Translations under genes and position numbers: made by a program
In this document: positions 28,701-36,873 of the stretch, one piece after another
Position numbering within the stretch: position 1 is the stretch's first letter
Layout of the letters: each line of letters opens with the position of its first letter
NCBI RefSeq assembly: GCF_020149935.1
Contig: NZ_CP083757.1
Location: 2,505,501-2,569,500, forward strand
Reading direction: 5' to 3'
Source: Marinilongibacter aquaticus
Lineage (GTDB): Bacteria > Bacteroidota > Bacteroidia > Cytophagales > Spirosomataceae
DNA length: 64,000 nt
Notes under the pieces: model-generated
Database searches by the model: none
Told to the model about the DNA's origin: nothing
The model's input: only the letters and a program-made list of their open reading frames with translations

Positions 28701-28905
28701 ACACCAACGTTTGATCAGCAGTCGCTTGTAATTCGTATTTGCCCGAGGCATCGGTGGTTGTGCCAACTGTGGAACCTTTGACGATGACAGAAACCCCCGG
28801 TAAAGGTATCTTATCGTTTGCCGAGCTTACAGTACCTCGGATTTGCTGAGCCATCGCCCCCAAAGAAATGAGGTATAGGCCCAGAAAGAGCTTGGAAAAT
28901 TTCAT
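25768..28905 (-). CDS. SusC/RagA-like TonB-dependent outer-membrane transporter
   Basis: 1045 residues from the ATG at 28905 (MKFSKLFLGLYLISLGAMAQ signal peptide); the longer frame to 28950 is rejected. A carboxypeptidase-D regulatory-like domain follows (IRGTVSSANDKIPLPGVSVI). The TonB box region (SLDEVVVTALGIKK), the plug domain (NALQGKVAGVNIQQM, then KIRIRGQSS) and a long 22-strand-type barrel ending in NLNVKF come next. It imports the ligand delivered by the SusD partner using TonB energy. The gene is first in a leftward operon of five genes that faces the AraC regulator across a 143-base region with a perfect palindrome. Confidence 0.95.
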   Translation of the reverse strand: MKFSKLFLGLYLISLGAMAQQIRGTVSSANDKIPLPGVSVIVKGSTVGTTTDASGKYELQATADQTLVFSFVGYTSQEIAIGSKSIVDVALVEDNQSLDEVVVTALGIKKDAKKLGYATSTVGKEALTENRQPNFMNALQGKVAGVNIQQMGTGPGGTSKIRIRGQSSISGQNSPLIVVNGVPIDNTNFGTNQNNQGSDSSVGVRGGGGVYSDGGDGLSSINPDDIESMTILKGATAAALYGSRAKDGVIMITTKTGSDSQGIGLTYNSNFTSETALDFTDYQYEYGQGENGLRPTSPNPTSGQWSFGEKFQPGMTQVLFDGVEVPYVPIRDRYKIFYRNGQNWTNTVSLSAGGVKGGLNLSFANMDSKGIVPNNSFNRKTINLGFSYNLSERLSFTGSMNYSNEYNKNPPNIANQDNSIPTSVAIMANSMPWDLLDEKKYDADGNEYVYSRFRNRTNPYFTLAEQFHNIRRDRIFGNIAVKYNLADWLFVQARVGQDYWSRDEDYNNFPTGQASRGPAPAGFVNGMYTQEARRFREINKDILISGSKSFGDFGLDFNLGGNQMYRRSDLNSTQVTDFVVRGLYTVMNGRVKNPIYNLSERGVNSVYGSAELSYKGFLFLNGTARNDWFSTLSAANRSILYPSVSGSFVFSQAMANSPAWLDFGKLRLAYAEVGSDTDVGPYSNALFYAINANLFQNQPVGSSQGTTVPNANLRPMRVAEQEVGIELKMFDRRVSLDFAMYKKITSDQIVTAQVSDASGFQSTLINSGKSRTLGFEWLLGLNPVRTGNFNWDINFNGSFNKTKLLSLLTDTPGERITTGTHVFNGELRQVVGQELAQLYGFGFKRDAQGRMVFGSNGIPLRTDEQVSFGSALPNWVGGITNSFNYKGISLSALVDFKLGGNMMSGTNFNLVRHGLHKMTLPGRDTGVIGEGVNENGEPNTVAANPQSYWEVIRGQSLIEPIIYNAGFWKLRQITLGYDFSKFLPEKSPLKSLKLSAVANNVAMLKKWVPNIDPDSFGYTSDNIVGLESTGVPTTRSIGFNLNVKF

Positions 28906-28984
28906 AGGAGAGTGCTTTAAATTAGGGTTGAAAACATAAACGTTTGTCAAAATTTTATAATTATTTCAATAAAAACTTTCAAAA

Positions 28985-28999
28985 TATTTCGACGAAATA
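28985..28999. promoter_or_regulatory. Palindromic operator candidate between susC and the AraC regulator
   Basis: TATTTCGACGAAATA is a perfect 15-base palindrome (7-bp arms, central A) in the AT-rich divergent intergenic region, about 50 bases from the regulator start and 80 from the susC start. Confidence 0.5.
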
Positions 29000-29048
29000 A
29001 TTTATAAAAGCATTTTTCGGATATTCGTTTGTATTACTCCCAGTTGAA

Positions 29049-29912
29049 ATGCCAATAAAACCCATATACAGGGTAGAATCTGAAGTTTTACGCTATTTCC
29101 CACAAATCAAGGATTTTACTCTTGTGCGTTACAGTGGCGAGGCCCAAAAGTGCGACACACTGAAAATAGACTCGCTTACGTTGCTCTACATCCGCGACGG
29201 ACGGTTTGAGTGGAACGTGAGTGGCATTTCTATGGTGCTGCTTCCCCGCGACCTCTTGATGCTCAACTCGGGCGACTGGATCGAACAGAACCAAGGTCAA
29301 TTCGAATCGGGCCATTATTATACAATCAATTTGAAAGCCAAAAACCTTGGCGAACAGCTTAAACGTTTTAGCGGCCTATTGCCACCTGACCAAAAACTTG
29401 TTGAGCAGCTTTTTGGCCACACCACACCTCTAACAATCCAAAATTTCCAGGAAGGCGAAGATAAATTGGGGCGAATGGCTTCTGAATTGGACAACCGCCC
29501 TGTAGGTTTTAAAAGCAAGATCAATTTATTGATCGACGACTTTTTCATATTGGCTGCTCGCGAGATCAACAGAAGCGAAATCAACCCGCACGATTTTCCA
29601 AAATCATTTGAAAAACTGGACAAACTATTGCGAGAAAACTTGGCCTATTCGTGGTCTGTACACGAGATGGCCGGAGTTGTGGGCCTGAAAGTCACCGCCT
29701 TCACAGAAAAGATAAAATTCTATACAGGTTTTGCACCCATACAATATTTAATCAACTTGCGTATTGCAGAAGCCGTGCGATTGATCAAGACCAGCGACTT
29801 GTCGATGACAAAAATTGCCTTGGAAACGGGCTTCTACAGCTCCCAACACTTTTCCACTACTTTTAAGAAAGTCACGGGTTTTTCGCCCCAAAACTTTAGA
29901 AAAAATGGATAA
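29049..29912 (+). CDS. AraC-family transcriptional regulator
   Basis: 287 residues. The C-terminal 100 residues form the double helix-turn-helix: LAYSWSVHEMAGVVGLKVTA then IRIA-type helices, DLSMTKIALETGFYSSQHFS and the closing FKKVTGFSPQNFRK. The N-terminal about 180 residues should be a cupin-like sensor domain (DTLKIDSLTLLYIRDGRFEW), presumably for a sugar or sugar acid. It is divergent from susC and overlaps the downstream kinase gene by eight bases, so it most likely controls both arms of the locus. Confidence 0.9.
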   Translation: MPIKPIYRVESEVLRYFPQIKDFTLVRYSGEAQKCDTLKIDSLTLLYIRDGRFEWNVSGISMVLLPRDLLMLNSGDWIEQNQGQFESGHYYTINLKAKNLGEQLKRFSGLLPPDQKLVEQLFGHTTPLTIQNFQEGEDKLGRMASELDNRPVGFKSKINLLIDDFFILAAREINRSEINPHDFPKSFEKLDKLLRENLAYSWSVHEMAGVVGLKVTAFTEKIKFYTGFAPIQYLINLRIAEAVRLIKTSDLSMTKIALETGFYSSQHFSTTFKKVTGFSPQNFRKNG

Positions 29913-31437
29913 AAAACAAGCCGCCATTCTCACCGTAGACTTGGGCACATCTTCTACCAAAGTGATCTGTTTCGATTATTCGGGTCGCGAGGTTTTTTTT
30001 CAAAAGGGCTCCTATCCTACGTTTCATCCTTCGGCTGGCCGAAGCGAGCAAGACCCCGAACAGGTCTTCATCACCGTATTGTTTTTGTTGAAAAGCGTAT
30101 TGAACAATCCTCAATTTACCAAGACCTATGCCGTGCAGGCTTTGGTTTTCAGCTCGGCCATGCACAGTGTGGTGCCCGTAGACCAAAACGGTGTACCGCT
30201 GAACAACGCCATAATTTGGTCGGATAACCGTGCAGGCGAAATGGCCAATACGCTCTGGCATTCCGATTTGGGCAAAAAGTTATACGCCCGTACGGGTACG
30301 CCCGTTCATGCCATGTCGCCCCTCCTGAAAATCAAGTGGTTCAAAGAAAACGATCCCGGAAAATTTGAAAAAACCGCCAAGTTCATTTCCCTGAAAGAAT
30401 ACATCGTTTACCAACTTACAGGTGAATATTATGTAGACTACAGCCTGGCCTCGGCCACTGGGATTTTCAACCTCGAACAACGCCAATGGGACAGCGAAGC
30501 TCTCGCTTATTTGGCCTTAGACGAATCTTACTTTTCACAAGCCGTACCCATATACTTTTCAGAGCTGAAGATTAAACCGCAGCTGCTCAGCTCGCTAAAG
30601 CTTTCGGCCAATACCAAAATGATCATTGGGAGTTCGGATGGCTGTTTGGCTTCTTTGTGTATGCAAGAGATTCAGGAAGACAGAGCCGTGGTTTCGGTAA
30701 CCAGCAGCGGGGCGGTTCGCGTTTTCGGGAAATCCGCAATAAAAGACAAGCGAGGCCGCTTTTTCAATTATGTACTCGACGACGACTGGTTTATCAGCGG
30801 CGGGCCTACAAACAACGGTGGTGTGGCTCTCGAATGGGTGGCCAAAGCCTTGGTGCGAAAAGGCACGGAAAAATCGATGGAAAGGCATCTGGACAATTTC
30901 CAAAACGACGCGGAAAAGGTTGAAATCGGAGCAAATGGACTCGTTTTTCTACCCTACATTCAAGGCGAAAGAGCCCCCATTTGGGATTCGAACGCCCGAG
31001 GCACGCTGTTTGGCCTGAATATTGTGCACGAACCCAAACACATTATCCGAGCTACGGTCGAAGGCGTACTTTTCGAGATATTCAGCATCGCGAATGCCAT
31101 TAAAGAATACCGCGAACTCAAATGCCTTTACCTCAACGGATATTATGCTTCTCATCCTTTGTGGTCTTCCATCATTTGCAATCTCTTCGGCCTTCCGGTT
31201 AAGAAAAGCAAATACATTCACAACTCCAATTTGGGTGCAGCCATGGTGGCCTTGGTGGCTCTTGGCGAATACAAAAATTTATCGGAAGCCCTTGAAGTTG
31301 TCCCGCCAGTCGTTAAATTGTACCCCAATGCTGAAAAAACCGCCCTATACGCTCGGTACTATGCCATTTTCGAACAACTCACTTACAAGCTTAAACCCGA
31401 GTTTGATGCGATAACCAAACTTCAGCAAGAAAAATAA
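29905..31437 (+). CDS. FGGY-family carbohydrate kinase, gluconokinase-like
   Basis: 510 residues from the ATG at 29905, which overlaps the end of the AraC gene; the frame upstream to 29815 is inside that gene. The FGGY N-terminal ATP site TVDLGTSSTKVICFD (about 10-24) and the later SDGCLASL, TSSGAVRVF and NGYYASHPLW blocks are present. SSAMHSVVPVDQNGVPLNNA and TPVHAMSPLLKIKWF resemble FGGY gluconokinases more than xylulokinases. It would phosphorylate gluconate or a similar acid after import, linking the locus to the pentose phosphate pathway. Substrate assignment is from motif similarity only. Confidence 0.85.
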   Translation: MDKKQAAILTVDLGTSSTKVICFDYSGREVFFQKGSYPTFHPSAGRSEQDPEQVFITVLFLLKSVLNNPQFTKTYAVQALVFSSAMHSVVPVDQNGVPLNNAIIWSDNRAGEMANTLWHSDLGKKLYARTGTPVHAMSPLLKIKWFKENDPGKFEKTAKFISLKEYIVYQLTGEYYVDYSLASATGIFNLEQRQWDSEALAYLALDESYFSQAVPIYFSELKIKPQLLSSLKLSANTKMIIGSSDGCLASLCMQEIQEDRAVVSVTSSGAVRVFGKSAIKDKRGRFFNYVLDDDWFISGGPTNNGGVALEWVAKALVRKGTEKSMERHLDNFQNDAEKVEIGANGLVFLPYIQGERAPIWDSNARGTLFGLNIVHEPKHIIRATVEGVLFEIFSIANAIKEYRELKCLYLNGYYASHPLWSSIICNLFGLPVKKSKYIHNSNLGAAMVALVALGEYKNLSEALEVVPPVVKLYPNAEKTALYARYYAIFEQLTYKLKPEFDAITKLQQEK

Positions 31438-31508
31438 ACCTAAAAAAGAGCCCAACTGGCATTGAATTGTTTGCTGGGCTGTTGTCAAAAAGGCCTAAAA
31501 CTAAAGCT

Positions 31509-32732
31509 ATGAAAGAAAGAATTGTATCGGTTGATATTTTTCGCGGACTAACGGTTATGCTGATGACCGTGGTGAACAATCCAGGAAGCTGGAATTCCAT
31601 TTACCCTCCTCTCGAACATGCAGAATGGCACGGCTGTACGCCAACCGATCTGGTTTTCCCTTCTTTTCTTTTCATTGTAGGCATGTCTACCGTATTTGCC
31701 CGAAAAAGCGACATCACCAGCATTGCCATACGCGGACTTCGAATTTTCAATTTGGGAATCTTCCTCAATTTCTTTTCGAAAATTCATGTCTTCGGTTTGG
31801 AGGGAACCCCTTTGTTAATCGTACGTCTGCTCATTACGGCATTGGCCTTCTACCTTTTCCTTACCGAGTACAACAAAAAATGGCAATTCATTGTGGCTTT
31901 AGGTTCTTTTGTGCTTTTCTTCGTTTTGGCCTTCAGCACCGAGATGTTCAGCCAAGTGCGAATTCCCGGGGTTTTGCAACGCATCGCACTGGTTTATTTT
32001 ATCGTGGCCTTACTTTATCAAAGCTTCTCGAACAAAGGGCTGATCATCATCGGCCTTGGCATTTTGCTGGGCTATTGGGCCATCATGGCCCTCATTCCTA
32101 TCGATGGCGTGACCGGCAATTTCGAACCGGATGTGAATGTGGCCGCCAATTTCGATCGCATTTTCCTATCGGGTCACATGTGGGCTTCGAGTAAAACTTG
32201 GGACCCAGAAGGCCTTTTAAGTACTCTTCCCGCCATTGGCACCGCATTGTTGGGTATTTTCATGGGCCAACTTTTGCTGAAAAGCAGAGAAGAAAGCGAA
32301 AAACTAAACCAGATGATTTACTTCGGTTTGGGCTTTGTAATTGTAGGCTATTTGTGGAATTACCTCTTTCCGATCAATAAGGCTTTGTGGACGTCATCGT
32401 ATGTACTTTATGCCGGTGGTTTGGCGACATTGAGCGTGGCCTTGATTCAATTGGCCGTGGAGCAGTTTGGCAAAGGAGCCTGGACAAAACCCTTCATTAT
32501 CTTTGGTGTCAACCCCATGTTCGTCTTTTTCCTTTCGGGAATACTTCCAAGGGTCTGGGGAAATTTTCACATTGGCGAAAAGAGCTTCCAGCCCTATATC
32601 GTCGACGAATTGTTGAATCCTCTTTTTTCAGACCCTAAAATGGCGTCTTTGTCGTGGGCCTTACTTTACCTCCTCTTTTGGTTTATTATTTTGACTATCT
32701 TGCACAGGAAACGAATCATAATTAAAGTATAA
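31509..32732 (+). CDS. Polytopic membrane protein, DUF5009 / heparan-alpha-glucosaminide acetyltransferase-like
   Basis: 407 residues from the ATG at 31509, about ten to eleven membrane helices. The N-terminal KERIVSVDIFRGLTVMLM and HAEWHGCTPTDLVFPSFLFI are diagnostic: the D-x-x-R-G motif and the conserved His in a loop are shared with lysosomal HGSNAT and bacterial relatives that acetylate glucosamine units across the membrane. The real acceptor is unknown. Its stop overlaps the DUF1080 start by one base (TAATG), so the two are coupled. Confidence 0.83.
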   Translation: MKERIVSVDIFRGLTVMLMTVVNNPGSWNSIYPPLEHAEWHGCTPTDLVFPSFLFIVGMSTVFARKSDITSIAIRGLRIFNLGIFLNFFSKIHVFGLEGTPLLIVRLLITALAFYLFLTEYNKKWQFIVALGSFVLFFVLAFSTEMFSQVRIPGVLQRIALVYFIVALLYQSFSNKGLIIIGLGILLGYWAIMALIPIDGVTGNFEPDVNVAANFDRIFLSGHMWASSKTWDPEGLLSTLPAIGTALLGIFMGQLLLKSREESEKLNQMIYFGLGFVIVGYLWNYLFPINKALWTSSYVLYAGGLATLSVALIQLAVEQFGKGAWTKPFIIFGVNPMFVFFLSGILPRVWGNFHIGEKSFQPYIVDELLNPLFSDPKMASLSWALLYLLFWFIILTILHRKRIIIKV

Positions 32733-33388
32733 TGCAAAAGTTACTCCTCTTTCTCCTCCTTCCTTTTGCCGCCCTATCGCAAGGAAAATGGATCAACCTA
32801 CTCGACAACCCCGAAACCCGTTTTCACATCTGGAAGACCAGCTCTTTCGACAAGTGGACTTTCGAAGATGGCATTTTGTCGACCAGCGGAGGAAATGCCG
32901 ACTTGGTAAGTAACGATGAATTTGGCGACTTCGAGCTCGAGTTCAAGTTTAAAGTAGCTCCAAAAGGCAACAGCGGAATCGTATACAAAGTACTCGAGGA
33001 TATCGACAACAAAGCCTTGACGCATACTTTTTCTTCTGGCCCCGAATACCAGATCATAGACGACGAGAACTACCCTGAAAAACTTAAGGATTATCAAAAA
33101 TCTGGAGCGAACTATGCTTTAGATGCTCCCCTGAAAAATGGCCTTTCTAAACCTGCGGGCGAATGGAATACAGGTAAAATCGAAGTAGTGGGTAGCCATG
33201 TAAAACATTGGCTCAATGGAAAGTTGGTAGCCGACTACGAATACGGCACCGACGAATGGAAGGAAAAGGTAGCCCATACCAAATTTGCCAAAAGTCCTTA
33301 TGCCGATCCTCACCCCACAGGGCATATCGCTCTGCAAGATCATGGTGATGCGGTGTATTTCAAAAAACTTCGGATCAGAAAGCTCTAA
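32732..33388 (+). CDS. DUF1080 / 3-keto-disaccharide hydrolase family protein
   Basis: 218 residues with a Sec signal peptide (MQKLLLFLLLPFAALSQGKW). The concanavalin-like DUF1080 domain fills the rest: WTFEDGILSTSGGNADLVS, FGDFELEFKFKVAPKGNSGI, EYQIIDDENYPE, GEWNTGKIEV, HWLNGKLVADYEY and LQDHGDAVYFKKLRIRKL. Family members hydrolyse 3-keto-glycosides produced by an oxidoreductase, or bind glycans. It is the complete counterpart of the gene truncated at the left edge of the window. It is coupled to the membrane protein upstream. Confidence 0.88.
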   Translation: MQKLLLFLLLPFAALSQGKWINLLDNPETRFHIWKTSSFDKWTFEDGILSTSGGNADLVSNDEFGDFELEFKFKVAPKGNSGIVYKVLEDIDNKALTHTFSSGPEYQIIDDENYPEKLKDYQKSGANYALDAPLKNGLSKPAGEWNTGKIEVVGSHVKHWLNGKLVADYEYGTDEWKEKVAHTKFAKSPYADPHPTGHIALQDHGDAVYFKKLRIRKL

Positions 33389-33476
33389 GCCAGCCATTTG
33401 ATATTCGGCTTCTTCATCCTATCGGCCCACGCTGCGATTAAATATATTTACAGAGAAGTAAACAATAGTTAAGCCT

Positions 33477-34748
33477 ATGAAATCAATATCTCTTTTAATC
33501 GCTACATGCCTGCTTTTGGCCAAAACCGCAAGCAGTCAGCCCAAAGCCAATTACGATGAAGAAGCCATTTTGCCCTACACTTTACCCCCGCTTCTTGTGA
33601 ACAATAGCGGCCGAAAAGTGGAAAATATAGCCGATTGGGAGCACACACGTAGGAAAGAGATATTTGCACTATTCGAACAAGAGATGTTCGGTAAAGTACC
33701 GAAAACTGACGCCCTTCAACGCTCCGTAAGTATACTTGAAGAGAGCGATTCTGCCCTTCATGGAAAAGCCATCCGAAAACAATTTGCCCTTACTTTCGCT
33801 CATGGCGAAAAGAATATCCGCATTCAAGTTTTATTGTACCTCCCCAAAAACGTACCTTCTCCTCCCGTTTTTGTAAGCTATAATTTTTACGGAAACCATA
33901 CCACGGTCGACGATCCCGCCGTAATGCTCACACCCTCTTGGATTCCGAACAACAAAGGATTCGGCATAACAGAGCACAAAGCCACAGAGGCTTCTCGCGG
34001 AGTAAGGACCAGCAGATGGCCGATGGAGAAAATTGTCGAAAATGGCTTTGGCATCGCCACGGTCTATTATGGCGACGTGGACCCCGATAGAGACGATTTT
34101 ACCGACGGTGTGCATCCTCTTTTTTACGCGGCCAATCAAACAAAACCAAAGCCCGACGAATGGGGAGCAATCGCTGCTTGGGCTTGGGGAGCTTCTCGAG
34201 TTTTGGATTACCTGAAAGAAGCTCCATACACGAATGCTTCCAAGTTTATCATGTTTGGCCATTCGCGTTTGGGGAAAGCCTCCTTGTGGGCCGGTGCGAG
34301 CGACCAACGCTTTGACGCCGTCATTTCCAACGATTCGGGTTGCGGCGGAGCTGCCCTATCTAGAAGAAAAATTGGAGAAACCGTGGCGATTATCAATTCG
34401 GCCTTTCCACATTGGTTTGCCGATAATTTTAACGAATACAACGGAAAAGAAGAAAATCTACCCTACGACCAGCACATGCTCATTGCCTTAATGGCCCCGC
34501 GACCGGTGTATATTGCGAGTGCCGCAGAAGACTTGTGGGCCGACCCCAAAGGCGAATTTCTTTCGGGGCATTTCGCCTCTCCGGCATACGCTTTGTATAA
34601 AAAAACGGGACTTCCGAGTGAGCAACAACCTGCAATCAGCGAGCCGATACACCACTCGGGCATTGGCTACCATATTCGTCCAGGGAAACACGATGTAAAA
34701 GATTACGATTGGGAACAGTACATGGCATTTTGCAGAAAAAACCTGTAG
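33477..34748 (+). CDS. Secreted CE15-like (glucuronoyl esterase family) alpha/beta hydrolase
   Basis: 423 residues with a signal peptide (MKSISLLIATCLLLAKTASS). CE15 features: the TLPPLLVNNSGRKVEN start, an EMFGKVP block, nucleophile elbow MFGHSRLGKASLW (S263), SNDSGCGGAALSRRK, AAEDLWADPKGEFLS and a late catalytic-type His in YHIRPGKHDV. CE15 enzymes cleave esters between glucuronoxylan and lignin alcohols; bacterial members with GHSRLGK elbows include enzymes with other activities. The gluconokinase and sugar-acid enzymes nearby agree with a uronic-acid theme. It ends three bases before the convergent moaA. Confidence 0.87.
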   Translation: MKSISLLIATCLLLAKTASSQPKANYDEEAILPYTLPPLLVNNSGRKVENIADWEHTRRKEIFALFEQEMFGKVPKTDALQRSVSILEESDSALHGKAIRKQFALTFAHGEKNIRIQVLLYLPKNVPSPPVFVSYNFYGNHTTVDDPAVMLTPSWIPNNKGFGITEHKATEASRGVRTSRWPMEKIVENGFGIATVYYGDVDPDRDDFTDGVHPLFYAANQTKPKPDEWGAIAAWAWGASRVLDYLKEAPYTNASKFIMFGHSRLGKASLWAGASDQRFDAVISNDSGCGGAALSRRKIGETVAIINSAFPHWFADNFNEYNGKEENLPYDQHMLIALMAPRPVYIASAAEDLWADPKGEFLSGHFASPAYALYKKTGLPSEQQPAISEPIHHSGIGYHIRPGKHDVKDYDWEQYMAFCRKNL

Positions 34749-34751
34749 CAA

Positions 34752-35735
34752 TCAGCCCCCGATTGTGGTCATGCTTTCACTGACCAGAGAACTTCGTTTT
34801 TTTTCGGCTTCGAAACCATCCTTTGGCCTTTTTTGAAAAACCTCGAGCAGCTCAGCCTTCACGCGTTCGTCATCCGGTTCGCCACGCAGCAAATCCCGAA
34901 GATTCAGCACGCCGTCATCGTACAAACAGGTTTTCAACAAGCCCATTGGCGTGACGCGAATACGGTTGCAGCTTCCGCAAAACGTACGGCTGAATGCCGC
35001 AATTACGCCCACCAAACCTTTAAAGTCCGGTATCCGATAGTTTGAAGAGGTAGAATGCAGCTCATCTTGTACTTTCTGTATCTCGGGATATTCCGTTCTT
35101 AGAGCATTCAAAATACGCGTGTGGCTCATAAAAGCCTCTTTGTTTATTCCACTTCCATTGAAGGGCATTTCTTCAATAAAACGGACAGACACTTCATTCT
35201 CTTTACTGAGAGCGGCCAAAGGTAAAATATCCTGATCGTTTTTGCCGGCCATCACAACGGCATTTACTTTTAGCTTGAAATCGTTTTCGAGCAGAGCATA
35301 AAAGGTATCCAAAACTTTTGGCAATTCGTCGCGTCGCGTCATTTCATGAAAACGTTCACGATCGAGCGTATCCAAGCTTAAGTTGATCTTACGAATCCCC
35401 AGCTCTTTCAGTTCTTTCAAGTGGGGTTTTGTAAGCACTCCATTCGTGGTAATACTCACCTCTTGCACACCCGAAATATCGACCAGCTTTCCAAGAAAAT
35501 GCATCAAATCGCGACGTACAAACGGCTCTCCTCCAGTGATGCGTATTTTGGTTATGCCGAGCTCGGCCAAAATACCCGCCATACGAAGCATCTCTTCAAA
35601 AGTAAGCAGATGAGGTTTTGGTAAAAACTGCACACCCTCTTCGGGCATACAGTAAAAGCAACGCAAATTGCAACGGTCGGTCACAGCCAATCGCAAATAG
35701 GAAATGGGCCTGCCATGATTGTCAAAAATTTGCAT
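34752..35735 (-). CDS. moaA: GTP 3',8-cyclase, molybdenum cofactor synthesis
   Basis: 327 residues, a radical-SAM enzyme that with MoaC makes cyclic pyranopterin from GTP. The N-terminal cluster motif CNLRCFYC (C22, C26, C29) and the SAM loop TGGEPFVR are clear. The C-terminal second-cluster motif CGSCNRIRVTPMGLLKTC is present, and the protein ends in the conserved Gly-Gly tail. The molybdopterin is needed by the nitrate reductase at 43 kb; other moa/moe genes are not in the window. Its start overlaps the end of the cysteine desulfurase gene by 14 bases. Confidence 0.95.
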   Translation of the reverse strand: MQIFDNHGRPISYLRLAVTDRCNLRCFYCMPEEGVQFLPKPHLLTFEEMLRMAGILAELGITKIRITGGEPFVRRDLMHFLGKLVDISGVQEVSITTNGVLTKPHLKELKELGIRKINLSLDTLDRERFHEMTRRDELPKVLDTFYALLENDFKLKVNAVVMAGKNDQDILPLAALSKENEVSVRFIEEMPFNGSGINKEAFMSHTRILNALRTEYPEIQKVQDELHSTSSNYRIPDFKGLVGVIAAFSRTFCGSCNRIRVTPMGLLKTCLYDDGVLNLRDLLRGEPDDERVKAELLEVFQKRPKDGFEAEKKRSSLVSESMTTIGG

Positions 35736-36873
35736 TTCTAATCTCTTTTATAGTTTCACAAACGTGTTCAACAGTATATGCAATGTCCTTTTCAGTAGTG
35801 AATTTCCCTAAAGAAAAACGAACGGAACTGTAAGCCTCCGCATCGCTCAAACCCATAGCTTTCAACACATATGAAGGCTCGGTACTGGCTGAATTACAGG
35901 CAGATCCATTGGATACCGCCACCTTGTTCATTCTGAACAAAATCTCTTCGCCGTCCATTCCATTGAAGAGTATATTTGTGATTCCAGCCACTCGATTAGC
36001 CCCTATTCCATTAATTTGGGCAACAAAATCCAGATTTTCCAAAATGCCCTTCTCCAATTGCACACTCAACGATTCGGCGTGCCGTACATAATTTTCTCTC
36101 TCCCTTTCGGCCATTTCGAAAGCCTTGGCCAAACCTACGATTCCGGGTACATTCAATGTCCCGCTCCTGCGGTTTCTCTGGTGAGCTCCGCCGTGAATTT
36201 GGGGCGACAAAGCCACCTCCTTTTTCACCAACAATGCACCCATGCCCTTCGGGCCATAGATTTTATGCCCAGAAAAACTGAGCAAATCCGCGTCGCATGG
36301 CAAAGGCAATTTGCCCACTGCCTGCGTGGCATCTACATGTACCTTCACATTTTTGCTTCGGGCCCTTTCCAATATTCCTTCCAAGGGTTGAACCACTCCG
36401 GTTTCATTGTTAACCTGCATCACAGACAATAAACAGGAACGACCTGAAAAATGGCTTTCCATCTCATCCAAATCTAGGCATCCGTTTTCGTCGACAGCTA
36501 AAAATATCACCTCTAGCCCTTTTGTTTGCAAATACTTTGCCGTATCGAGTGTGGCCTTGTGTTCCGTTTCTACGGTTATCAACCGCCCTTTGAAATCGAG
36601 ATTTTCGAAAAAGCCCAGCAAGGCCAAATTGATAGACTCGGTAGCTCCCGAAGTGAACACAATCTCTTTTGTACCAAAACCCGAATGCTTTGAAATCGTG
36701 GCCTTGGCTTCGTCTACAGCCTCCTCAGCAAGCCATCCGTAAGCATGAAAACGACTTGCCGCATTACCGAAATGCCGCATCAAGAAAGGCTCCATGGCCT
36801 CAAATACCGCCGAGTCTAAAGGACTCGTAGCGGCATAGTCGAGATAAATCGGTAAGTTTTCAAAGCCCTTCAT
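35722..36873 (-). CDS. Cysteine desulfurase (NifS/IscS-type)
   Basis: 383 residues, PLP-dependent. YLDYAATSPLD opens the fold, HKATLD contains the conserved His, FSGHKIYGPKG holds the PLP lysine (K204), and the active-site Cys lies in SNGSACNSAS (C326). It supplies sulfur for Fe-S clusters or for cofactor sulfuration. Overlaps of 14 bases on each side, with the response regulator upstream and moaA downstream, put it in the nitrate-island operon, where Fe-S and Mo enzymes create demand. The general iscS of the cell may lie elsewhere. Confidence 0.93.
   Translation of the reverse strand: MKGFENLPIYLDYAATSPLDSAVFEAMEPFLMRHFGNAASRFHAYGWLAEEAVDEAKATISKHSGFGTKEIVFTSGATESINLALLGFFENLDFKGRLITVETEHKATLDTAKYLQTKGLEVIFLAVDENGCLDLDEMESHFSGRSCLLSVMQVNNETGVVQPLEGILERARSKNVKVHVDATQAVGKLPLPCDADLLSFSGHKIYGPKGMGALLVKKEVALSPQIHGGAHQRNRRSGTLNVPGIVGLAKAFEMAERERENYVRHAESLSVQLEKGILENLDFVAQINGIGANRVAGITNILFNGMDGEEILFRMNKVAVSNGSACNSASTEPSYVLKAMGLSDAEAYSSVRFSLGKFTTEKDIAYTVEHVCETIKEIRNANF

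Noticed and set aside
31450-31482. AGCCCA / TGGGCT inverted repeat after the FGGY kinase gene as a terminator.
   Set aside because: The stem is only six pairs with a 20-base loop and no T tract, and the next gene appears to belong to the same transcript.
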